A stretch of DNA of 20,043 nt from a virus. Position 1 is the first letter of the stretch. Each line of letters begins with the position of its first letter. Position numbers and translations under genes: made by a program. The DNA lies in the IMG/VR virus record IMGVR_UViG_3300005563_000119, positions 1 through 20,043 of that record; one strand, written 5' to 3'. Shown here one piece after another: positions 12,892 to 20,043 of this stretch. The notes under the pieces are model-generated. The model saw nothing but the letters and a program-made list of their open reading frames with translations. It searched no databases and was not told the DNA's origin.

Positions 12892-13950
12892 ATGGTAGAA
12901 ATCGTAGTTGACGCCAAGCCGCGCCAGCAGGCGCCGATCGATCCGAACACAATTCCGCCGGCTGTGCGCGCACGCGCCGCGGCGGTCGACGCGCTTTACA
13001 GTCCTTCGGGTGACGCTCCGCCGACCGCGGCGTCGCCTGTTGCGGAGCCGGCGTCCCTAGCGCCAGTTCCTACCCCGCCGCAGGCAGTAGCAGAGCCCGC
13101 AGCACCTGCTGCGCCTGCGGCGGCTCCTACCGAACCGCCTGCGGCACCGCCGGCGGAAGACGTGAACTGGAAGGAGCGCGCGCTCACCGCCGAAGGTCGT
13201 TTGCACGCCACGCGGCAAGACCTCGGGCAGCTGCAGGAGGACTATTACCGCGAGGTGGCGCAGCACCAGCGCGCGCAGCGCCAGCCGAAGCCGCGACGCG
13301 AAGCCCCGCCGGCGCCGAAGCAGTTTTTGACGCCGAAAGACGAAGAGGCTTTCGGTCCGGAATTGCTCGACGTCGCGCAGCGCGCCGCGCAGCAGGTCGT
13401 CGCACCGGTGGTGCAGTCGCTCGAAGAACAGAACGCCGAACTGCGTCGTCGTCTCGCGAACCAAAGCAAAGTCGCCATGGACATGGCGATCGAAGTGGCA
13501 GTTCCAAATTTTAGAGAGATCGACAACGATCCTCGCTGGCATCGCTGGCTGATGGGTATTGACCTTCTCTCCGGACGTGTTAGACAACGACTGTTGGACG
13601 AAGCTATCGCGGCCGGCTCTGCCCCCCGTGTCATCTCGTTCTTCAAGAGCTTCCTCAATGAGGAAGCAGCTACGGGCCACATCGCAGCCACGCCGCCCGC
13701 TCCCGTCGCTCGACCAGAGCCACCGAGAGCCCCGGCAGTCCCACTGGCTTCCTTGGCGGCACCGGGTAAGGGCGTCCCAGCTGGTGGCGGCGATAGCCAC
13801 ATCCAGCCCGACAAGCCCATTTACACCCGCCCCCAGATCGCATCGCTGTATGAGCACAAACGTAGAGGAGCCTACGTTGGCCGTGAGGCCGAATGGGCCC
13901 GTCTCGAAGTGGACATCATCGCTGCAGGTCGCGAAGGGCGCATCCGCTAA
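12892..13950 (+). CDS. Scaffold protein
   Basis: The scaffold guides coat assembly into a prohead and is then lost. The 352-residue product lies just before the coat gene and has the usual properties. It has a long Pro/Ala-rich disordered region (about residues 40-90), a coiled coil (LGQLQEDYYREVAQHQRAQR and LEEQNAELRRRLANQ) and a helical C-terminal domain ending YTRPQIASLYEHKRRGAYVG and LEVDIIAAGREGRI. That ending resembles the coat-binding tail of other phage scaffolds. The start is ATG 12892, nine bases after the previous stop. Confidence 0.8.
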   Translation: MVEIVVDAKPRQQAPIDPNTIPPAVRARAAAVDALYSPSGDAPPTAASPVAEPASLAPVPTPPQAVAEPAAPAAPAAAPTEPPAAPPAEDVNWKERALTAEGRLHATRQDLGQLQEDYYREVAQHQRAQRQPKPRREAPPAPKQFLTPKDEEAFGPELLDVAQRAAQQVVAPVVQSLEEQNAELRRRLANQSKVAMDMAIEVAVPNFREIDNDPRWHRWLMGIDLLSGRVRQRLLDEAIAAGSAPRVISFFKSFLNEEAATGHIAATPPAPVARPEPPRAPAVPLASLAAPGKGVPAGGGDSHIQPDKPIYTRPQIASLYEHKRRGAYVGREAEWARLEVDIIAAGREGRIR

Positions 13951-13975
13951 CAACCGGGGCTGCCGCGTCACGCTC

Positions 13976-14002
13976 GTGTAGCCCCACACCTTGGGGCTAC
14001 GC
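13976..14002 (+). promoter_or_regulatory. RBS-sequestering hairpin before the capsid gene
   Basis: GTAGCCCC at 13978-13985 pairs perfectly with GGGGCTAC at 13993-14000 around a 7-nt loop, and can extend by a G-U and a G-C pair to 14002, the base before ATG 14003. The GGGG at 13993-13996, the only ribosome binding site for the capsid gene, lies inside the stem. The mRNA could therefore control capsid translation. A terminator is unlikely because no T-tract follows. Confidence 0.55.
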
Positions 14003-15013
14003 ATGACCATTCCTTCCTCGGGTTTTCCCGGCGCAACGTCGGGCTCTCTGCCGCCGCTGACCCCGGCCGGCTCGACCGCGAACACCCTCCAGTCGACGGG
14101 CTTCATCCCGGAAATCTGGTCGGCCAAGCTGGTCGAAAAGTTCTACGCATCGACCGTTCTCGCGGCGATCTCGAACACCGACTACGAAGGCGAAATCCAG
14201 AACATGGGCGACCGGGTGAAAATCCGGACCAAGCCCACCATCACCATCCGCGACTACAAGGCCGACGGTCTGCTCGGTCTCGATCGTCCGTCGGGCGGCT
14301 CCGTTGAGCTCTACATCGGCATCGGCAAGTATTTCTCGCTGATCCTCGACGACGTGATGGAAGTTCAGTCCGACCTCAACGTCCTGTCGATGTGGTCGGA
14401 TGACGCCGCGCAGCAGCTGAAGATCACCGTCGATCGTGACGTGCTCGGCAGCATCATCGGCGGCGCCGCCTCGACCAACCGCGGCGCAACCGCCGGCGTC
14501 CTCTCGGGCAACCTGAACCTCGGCGTCAAGGGCACCCCGGTGTCGATCGTCGGCTCGGGCGCCTCGGGCGGCGACGTCAACCTCATCGACCTGATCCTGC
14601 GCATGGGTCAGTGCCTCGACGAACAGAACATCCCGGAAGAAGGCCGCTGGATCGTGATGCCCGCTTGGGCAGGCCGCATGATCAAGCAGTCGGAGCTCCG
14701 TCAGGCGTATCTGTCGGGCGACAGCGTGTCGATGCTGCGCAACGGCCGGCTCGGCATGATCGACCGGTTCACGCTCTACATCTCCAACCTGCTGCCGACG
14801 AACTCGACGGACAGCACCAACCTCTCGTCCGGCGAACAGCCGATCTACGCGGGGCACGCCCACGGGCTCACCTTCGCCTCGCAGATCAGCAAGGTGGAGA
14901 CGCTGCGGTCCGAACTCACGTTTGGCCAAATCCTGCGCGGCCTGCAGGTCTACGGTTACCAGATCGTGGACAGCAGCGCGCTGGTGCAGGCCATCGTGGC
15001 GAACGGGGACTAA
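14003..15013 (+). CDS. Major capsid protein
   Basis: The 336-residue product is the coat subunit. It lies directly after the scaffold and contains regions typical of phage coats in podovirus-like genomes: STGFIPEIWSAKLVEKFYAS, a P-loop-like VKIRTKPTITIRDYKADG, SLILDDVMEVQSDLNVLSMW, GRWIVMPAWAGRMIKQSE, and HAHGLTFASQISKVETLRSE near the end. ATG 14003 is preferred; TTG 13991 (adding MGLR) lies in the hairpin loop/stem. Codon use is strongly biased to GC-ending codons, as expected for a highly expressed gene. Confidence 0.9.
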   Translation: MTIPSSGFPGATSGSLPPLTPAGSTANTLQSTGFIPEIWSAKLVEKFYASTVLAAISNTDYEGEIQNMGDRVKIRTKPTITIRDYKADGLLGLDRPSGGSVELYIGIGKYFSLILDDVMEVQSDLNVLSMWSDDAAQQLKITVDRDVLGSIIGGAASTNRGATAGVLSGNLNLGVKGTPVSIVGSGASGGDVNLIDLILRMGQCLDEQNIPEEGRWIVMPAWAGRMIKQSELRQAYLSGDSVSMLRNGRLGMIDRFTLYISNLLPTNSTDSTNLSSGEQPIYAGHAHGLTFASQISKVETLRSELTFGQILRGLQVYGYQIVDSSALVQAIVANGD

Positions 15014-15019
15014 TAGTCC

Positions 15020-15259
15020 ATGGCCGTAAACCCAACTCTCGACCAGTACGCAGCTGGCGGCGTCGCCAAGGCGTTGGCCAACGAGTTCGGGTTGAACGCA
15101 ACCGCGCTCAACCAGTACAACGCGACCGCCGGTGTGTGGGGGCAACTCTACACGGCGGCTCACGCGAGCGGCTCCGCCATCAGTCAGTATTACGCGACCG
15201 GTGGCGCGCTCGGCAATCTCTTGGCGCTCGGCACCGGTACGTCCGGCGCCACCGGCTGA
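15020..15259 (+). CDS. Small Ala/Gly-rich protein, possible decoration protein
   Basis: The 79-residue product starts six bases after the coat stop, with GGGGAC further upstream. It is rich in Ala, Gly, Asn and Tyr, with repeated elements such as LNQYNATAGVWGQLYTAA and ISQYYATGGALGNLLALG, which may be two copies of one unit. It could be a capsid decoration protein by position, but the sequence shows no known family. Confidence 0.6.
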   Translation: MAVNPTLDQYAAGGVAKALANEFGLNATALNQYNATAGVWGQLYTAAHASGSAISQYYATGGALGNLLALGTGTSGATG

Positions 15260-15275
15260 ACGACCTTCGCGACAT

Positions 15276-15305
15276 CTCTCAACGCTGTGCAAACGGCGTT
15301 GAGAG
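15276..15305 (+). terminator. 10-bp hairpin after the capsid cluster
   Basis: CTCTCAACGC (15276-15285) pairs perfectly with GCGTTGAGAG (15296-15305) around a 10-nt loop, 16 bases after the stop of the small Ala/Gly-rich gene. There is no T-tract, so it may be an RNA-stabilising or partial terminator structure rather than a strong intrinsic terminator. It separates the head genes from the third TTAA box. Confidence 0.5.
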
Positions 15306-15319
15306 CCTCGCTGCGTAGG

Positions 15320-15334
15320 TTAAGCCTTTCTTAA
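15320..15334 (+). promoter_or_regulatory. TTAA-N7-TTAA box (CtrA-type) before the neck genes
   Basis: The box is TTAA-GCCTTTC-TTAA, followed by GTTTTGG. It lies 39 bases before ATG 15374 and just after the 10-bp hairpin, a layout that fits a terminator/promoter boundary. It shares the TTTC-TTAA core with the first box. Confidence 0.65.
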
Positions 15335-15373
15335 GTTTTGGTCCGTACGCTTCGGCCGCGATCGGAGCGCGTA

Positions 15374-15823
15374 ATGGCTGTTACCCCCTCATACCACGGC
15401 AATTTCACCGACGAAGACCAGCCCACGCTGCGCAAGGTGTCGGACTACGTCGCCGACGCGCGCACGCTGCTTCAGGACACCATCGCGCCTTACCGCTACG
15501 ACGATCCGTCCATGCTGGTGGCGCTCAACATCACGATGCTCGAAACTTCCCGCCTGCGTCCGGACCTGTTCGTCTGGAATAATTTCGACGGGCAGGTCCA
15601 ATCGTTTGAGGAAGTCGACGACACGCCAGTCGATATCGAGCCGCAATTCCGGCTCGCTGTCCTGCACGGGCTCTGCGCGCACGCGCTTGAACGCGATCAA
15701 GAAGATGTTCAAGACAGCCGCGCGTCGTCTTTTTTGGGAATGTTTACCACCGGGCTCATCGGCCATGGCATTGGCCCCGTGCAGGGCGGCTCGCCGCCGC
15801 AAGGCCGTAAGGAACGTCGATGA
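15374..15823 (+). CDS. Head-completion/connector protein (DUF6682-like)
   Basis: The start at 15374 follows GGAG at 15364-15367; the frame is open upstream to 15338, across the end of the TTAA region, and that part was left out. The 149-residue product has VSDYVADARTLLQDTIAPYR, then ALNITMLETSRLRPDLFVW and FRLAVLHGLCAHALERDQED. This helical pattern is seen in head-to-tail connector proteins of short-tailed phages (DUF6682-like, from memory). It is probably part of the ring below the portal. Its stop overlaps the next start as ATGA. Confidence 0.7.
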   Translation: MAVTPSYHGNFTDEDQPTLRKVSDYVADARTLLQDTIAPYRYDDPSMLVALNITMLETSRLRPDLFVWNNFDGQVQSFEEVDDTPVDIEPQFRLAVLHGLCAHALERDQEDVQDSRASSFLGMFTTGLIGHGIGPVQGGSPPQGRKERR

Positions 15824-16467
15824 CCGCGAAAAAGAGCGACAACTACTGGCGGAAACTTTTCGGGCAAGCTCAAGCGCATCTGTCTGGTGTCTCGAAAGCG
15901 CAGCTGCGCGTGCAGCTTTATGAGACGCTCGAACAGTTTTTCGATCTCTCCAATTGCTGGACCGAGACGCTGCCGGTTCAGGTCGTCCCGGAAGCGCAGG
16001 ACTACAAGCTCTACCCCGCGCAAGGGCGCGTCCTGCGGCTTCTCCATGTGGTCGACCAGTACGGCACCGTGCAGGCGGCGATCATGCCGGACGTCGGCTC
16101 CGTGCGGTTTCAGTTTCCATACACGCAGGCACAAATGATGCAGGCGACGGTGGTCAAAACCGTCAACGATCCGCTGTGCTGCTACCCGCCCTACATTCCG
16201 GACTGGGTACTGCCGACCCATGGCGTCGGCATCCAGCACGGCCTGATCGGCAGCATGATGCTGATGCCGGGGCAGAGCTACAGCAACACGCAGATGGCGA
16301 ACTACCATCTCCTGAAATTCCGTGATCGTTGCGCGCACGCACGCGTCGCCGCCACCAAAGCCAACACCGTCGGCGCGCAGGCGTGGGCCTTCCCGCAGAC
16401 ATTCCGGACCAGAAGTCAGAAGGGCGGAGTGAGCACGTTCAACGTTCACCCGACGACGCAGCGATGA
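15820..16467 (+). CDS. Neck/connector protein
   Basis: The 215-residue product follows the connector gene with a 4-base overlap. It begins MTAKKSDNYWRKLFGQA and contains LRVQLYETLEQFFDLSNCWT, PVQVVPEAQDYKLYPAQG and YHLLKFRDRCAHARVAATKA. This organisation, a helical N-terminus and a beta-rich centre with Y-x-L-x-P, occurs in proteins that follow the connector gene in podovirus-like genomes. No specific family can be named with certainty. Its end overlaps the next gene as ATGA. Confidence 0.65.
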   Translation: MTAKKSDNYWRKLFGQAQAHLSGVSKAQLRVQLYETLEQFFDLSNCWTETLPVQVVPEAQDYKLYPAQGRVLRLLHVVDQYGTVQAAIMPDVGSVRFQFPYTQAQMMQATVVKTVNDPLCCYPPYIPDWVLPTHGVGIQHGLIGSMMLMPGQSYSNTQMANYHLLKFRDRCAHARVAATKANTVGAQAWAFPQTFRTRSQKGGVSTFNVHPTTQR

Positions 16468-16853
16468 CCGATATTTGCGGCGACAACCACAGCCCGACGT
16501 CCGCGCGGGTCGACCTTGCGGTCGACAACAACGGCTCGTGGTCGGACGCCTTCCAGTTCGGCGATCTCGACGACACGACGTGGGAGCTCACCGGCTGCAC
16601 GTTCGAGCTCCACGTTCGCCGCAACGCCTACGACAGCGCGCCGCTTCTGTCTTTAACGACCGGAAACGGCCGCATCATTACAGACGACAACATCCAGCGG
16701 GTCATCCACTTCGACGTCGACGCCGCCAGCTTGCGCACCGCGCTCGACCCGGGGGTCTACGTTTACGACCTCGTGATGATCGACGCGAACAGCGTTCGCG
16801 TCCCGCTCATGCATGGCATTCTGGAAGTCGTGCAGGGCGTCACCTATCCATGA
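16464..16853 (+). CDS. Beta-sandwich tail/fibre-attachment protein (LtfC-like)
   Basis: The start at ATG 16464 overlaps the previous stop; the frame is open further upstream but overlaps the neck gene. The 129-residue product is beta-rich: CTFELHVRRNAYDSAPLLSL, TTGNGRIITDDN and DPGVYVYDLVMI with HGILEVVQGVTYP. The pattern GxYxYDL near the end and the GNGxI turn fit the LtfC/p132/Gp6-type beta-sandwich family of tail proteins (from memory). It may link the fibre that follows to the tail. Confidence 0.65.
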   Translation: MTDICGDNHSPTSARVDLAVDNNGSWSDAFQFGDLDDTTWELTGCTFELHVRRNAYDSAPLLSLTTGNGRIITDDNIQRVIHFDVDAASLRTALDPGVYVYDLVMIDANSVRVPLMHGILEVVQGVTYP

Positions 16854-18248
<1,395 letters not shown>

Positions 18249-18251
18249 TCG

Positions 18252-18428
18252 ATGCAGCCGTACAGCCAGCCATTTTTCTGGGTCATCACGACGACGGTGA
18301 CGATCAACAGCATGCGCTACTGGTTCAACGGTCTCCCCCTGCCGGGCACCAAGATCGGCGCGCGTGACGCGGGAACGACGAAGTATTGGTTCAACGGGCT
18401 TCCGTGCCCCGTGCTTAAGGCTGGTTGA
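18252..18428 (+). CDS. 58-residue protein with duplicated YWFNGLP motif
   Basis: ATG 18252 starts three bases after the fibre stop. The product has an N-terminal hydrophobic/aromatic region (QPYSQPFFWVITTTVTI) and two copies of a short motif, RYWFNGLPLPG and KYWFNGLPCPV, separated by a Gly/Thr-rich spacer. Its stop overlaps the next start as TGATG. No family is recognised. Position between two receptor-binding-type genes suggests a fibre accessory or chaperone role (inference). Confidence 0.6.
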   Translation: MQPYSQPFFWVITTTVTINSMRYWFNGLPLPGTKIGARDAGTTKYWFNGLPCPVLKAG

Positions 18429-20043
18429 TGGCCACACTTGTCCCTTACGCTGACGGCAATCTCACGGGCGCAAGTACGTTCGCCGCGACGGAGACCGGTG
18501 CTTCTGCGCTGGCGATGGTCCGGGCTAATAACGTCACAATGGCCAACGCGACGACGCTAACGTCGCCTACCTTCACGGTGACAAATGCCAAGGTGATCGA
18601 CGGAATATTGCTGTTTCTTTACTGCAACGGCACTGCTGGTACCGGAACGTTCAAGGTCGATTTGCAGAAGGGCGGTGTTTCGCAGGCAACCGTGACCGTT
18701 AATAAGTCCGATTTACCCGCGCCGTCTTTTGCGACGCCTATACCTGTTGTCTTTAAATTTACAAGCACGGCCACCGGAGACGGCGGTTCGAACTGGACCA
18801 TTGTTCTTACGACCGTGGCCGGTACCGGCTCTGCTACTGTCGTCCTTAGTCGTAATTCCGGCACCACCAACGACTGGACCCGTGCGTTGCGCACGACCAC
18901 AGCCGCGACCGCTGCGGCGAGTGACAATTTGATTATCGTCGGAGAGTTGACTGGAGCGGGCACGCATAACGCTCGCGCAGTCACGATGGACAGCACTGCG
19001 GCAACCGTTTACGGCAATGGCAGCGTGAACTCCACGACCGTTTACGGCGGACTTGTCGCGGTTGGCCAATGGGGCACGCTGACCTACGGGACAACGGCTG
19101 CGACGAACTACCTACTTCAAGTGGCTGGGGACGTGTACGTCTATGAGGGCGGCACGTTGAATATGGGTTCGAACGGCGCGGAGATACCGCGCGACAGCAC
19201 TGCTGCGTTAAAGATGCAGCCTGTATCTGCCGACAATGATTTTGGGCTTAATATTCTCGGCGGTGTAGTCAACATAAAGGGCCTTTCCCGCACGAGCGGA
19301 AAGAACATCGTCAAGGCGCTGCTCACGGCGGACGTTACATGCGCGAGCATCTGGACCACCACTAGCTCGACCAACGGTTCGGTCCTCTCCGTCCCCAACG
19401 CGCTTGGACCGGAAGGTTCGATCATCAATGGCGCGTATACTGATAACACCACCAATGGCAATCACGGGTATGGATACGGAACTTCCGGTGCGAGCATCAC
19501 AGGAAACACCGTTCTGTCCGGGCAGATTGTGCTCAATCGAGGCAGCGGAACGCGCAATCGCTATGTGCGCGTGCAACTCGGCAACGCGGTTGCTGTCGGT
19601 AGCCACACGACCGGTGTATACGTCGATGTGGACCTTCAAGCAGGCACCATCGGCACACCCACTGCTTTCGGCACAGGTGGCTCTCCTTCGGCGAGCATCG
19701 CGGCCTATGGCACCGGATATGTCATCAAGATCAGCGGCAGCATCTCCAGCAGCACGGTAACCACGCCGGGTATTGGTTTCCTAGCTTGCTCTGCGGCAGC
19801 AACGACATCGTATGCTGGTGACACCACGCAGTGTTTCATTTACAGCCACGTAGCGTTGATCGTCGCTGCCTCGATCCCTGCCACGACCACTTGGAATATC
19901 AGCCAAGACACGGGATGGAAGTCGGGCGATCTGGTTGCTGTTGCGTCTACGTCTCAGTCATTCACTGAATGCGAACTGTTCCTTATTTCTGCCGACGCGG
20001 GCGTTTCCTCGTTTACGACAGTGCTGTATCCGACCTTCACGCA
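18428..20043 (+). CDS. Large tail adhesin/spike-like protein, truncated by window end
   Basis: The frame is open from ATG 18428 to the last base, giving at least 538 residues with no stop. It is beta-rich and Thr/Ser/Gly-rich, like a receptor-binding tail protein. Residues about 350-470 resemble a carbohydrate-binding jelly roll (RNRYVRVQLGNAVAVGSHTT, then YVDVDLQAGTIG and YGTGYVIKISGSIS). Near the end WNISQDTGWKSGDLVAVAST followed by SFTECELFLIS resembles the core of the G8 domain (tGWxxGDxivvasT, then E), and the earlier GDVYVYEGGTLNMGS could be its first strands. The C-terminus and possible catalytic parts are outside the window. Confidence 0.75.
   Translation, partial: MATLVPYADGNLTGASTFAATETGASALAMVRANNVTMANATTLTSPTFTVTNAKVIDGILLFLYCNGTAGTGTFKVDLQKGGVSQATVTVNKSDLPAPSFATPIPVVFKFTSTATGDGGSNWTIVLTTVAGTGSATVVLSRNSGTTNDWTRALRTTTAATAAASDNLIIVGELTGAGTHNARAVTMDSTAATVYGNGSVNSTTVYGGLVAVGQWGTLTYGTTAATNYLLQVAGDVYVYEGGTLNMGSNGAEIPRDSTAALKMQPVSADNDFGLNILGGVVNIKGLSRTSGKNIVKALLTADVTCASIWTTTSSTNGSVLSVPNALGPEGSIINGAYTDNTTNGNHGYGYGTSGASITGNTVLSGQIVLNRGSGTRNRYVRVQLGNAVAVGSHTTGVYVDVDLQAGTIGTPTAFGTGGSPSASIAAYGTGYVIKISGSISSSTVTTPGIGFLACSAAATTSYAGDTTQCFIYSHVALIVAASIPATTTWNISQDTGWKSGDLVAVASTSQSFTECELFLISADAGVSSFTTVLYPTFT

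Noticed and set aside
13997-15292. A 431-codon open frame antisense to the capsid gene
   Set aside because: Same GC effect; the sense strand has the capsid protein with good family features.

Overview
The window is part of a tailed-phage (Caudoviricetes) genome, or of a phage-derived contig. It carries a large terminase, portal, scaffold, major capsid protein, head-completion proteins, an endolysin with holin-like genes, a collagen-like fibre and the start of a long adhesin-like protein. DNA is GC-rich and genes are packed with 1-4 base stop/start overlaps. An alphaproteobacterial host is likely (inference): the first gene has an OmpR-type winged helix close to that of the cell-cycle regulator CtrA, and three intergenic regions each hold an exact TTAA-N7-TTAA box, the CtrA recognition pattern of Alphaproteobacteria. 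The tail type is not proven; the head-completion genes and the absence so far of a tape-measure gene fit a short-tailed phage. No integrase, tRNA, rRNA, CRISPR array or transposase was seen.

Layout. 1-270: non-coding leader with a rho-independent terminator. 271-1404 (+): the CtrA-like regulator followed by five tiny, chained, overlapping genes, two of them single-span membrane peptides and one with a CxxC pair. 1401-4974 (-): a leftward packaging/accessory operon. Read in its own direction it holds a small-terminase candidate with an AT-hook, an Acb2/Tad1-like small protein, the large terminase, a zinc-ribbon protein, an unknown protein, a Tad2-like (DUF2829) protein, a small charged protein and a YkgJ-type cysteine-cluster protein. 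4975-5036: divergent intergenic region with the first TTAA box. 5037-11941 (+): portal, a GT2-TPR-GH130-like fusion, an HtrL/YibB-like protein, an N-acetylmuramidase endolysin and three small membrane proteins (lysis cassette). 11942-12013: second TTAA box. 12014-15259 (+): three Gly/Lys-rich mini-proteins, a small helical protein, scaffold, major capsid protein and a small Ala/Gly-rich protein. 15260-15373: a hairpin and the third TTAA box. 15374 to the end (+): two connector-like proteins, a beta-rich tail protein, a collagen-like fibre, a 58-residue protein with a duplicated motif, and an adhesin-like gene that runs off the window.

How it may work together. The TTAA boxes divide the structural region into modules (portal/glycosyltransferase/lysis, head assembly, neck/fibre), and one box is shared with the leftward packaging operon. 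Together with a phage-encoded CtrA-like DNA-binding protein that lacks a receiver domain, this suggests late transcription keyed to host CtrA or to the phage's own version. The packaging operon also carries two small proteins resembling cyclic-nucleotide sponges (Tad2-like, and Acb2/Tad1-like), so it may counter Thoeris and CBASS immunity. Two carbohydrate-active genes share a genome block with a Thr-rich collagen-like fibre, so the virion fibre may be glycosylated; this is inference only.
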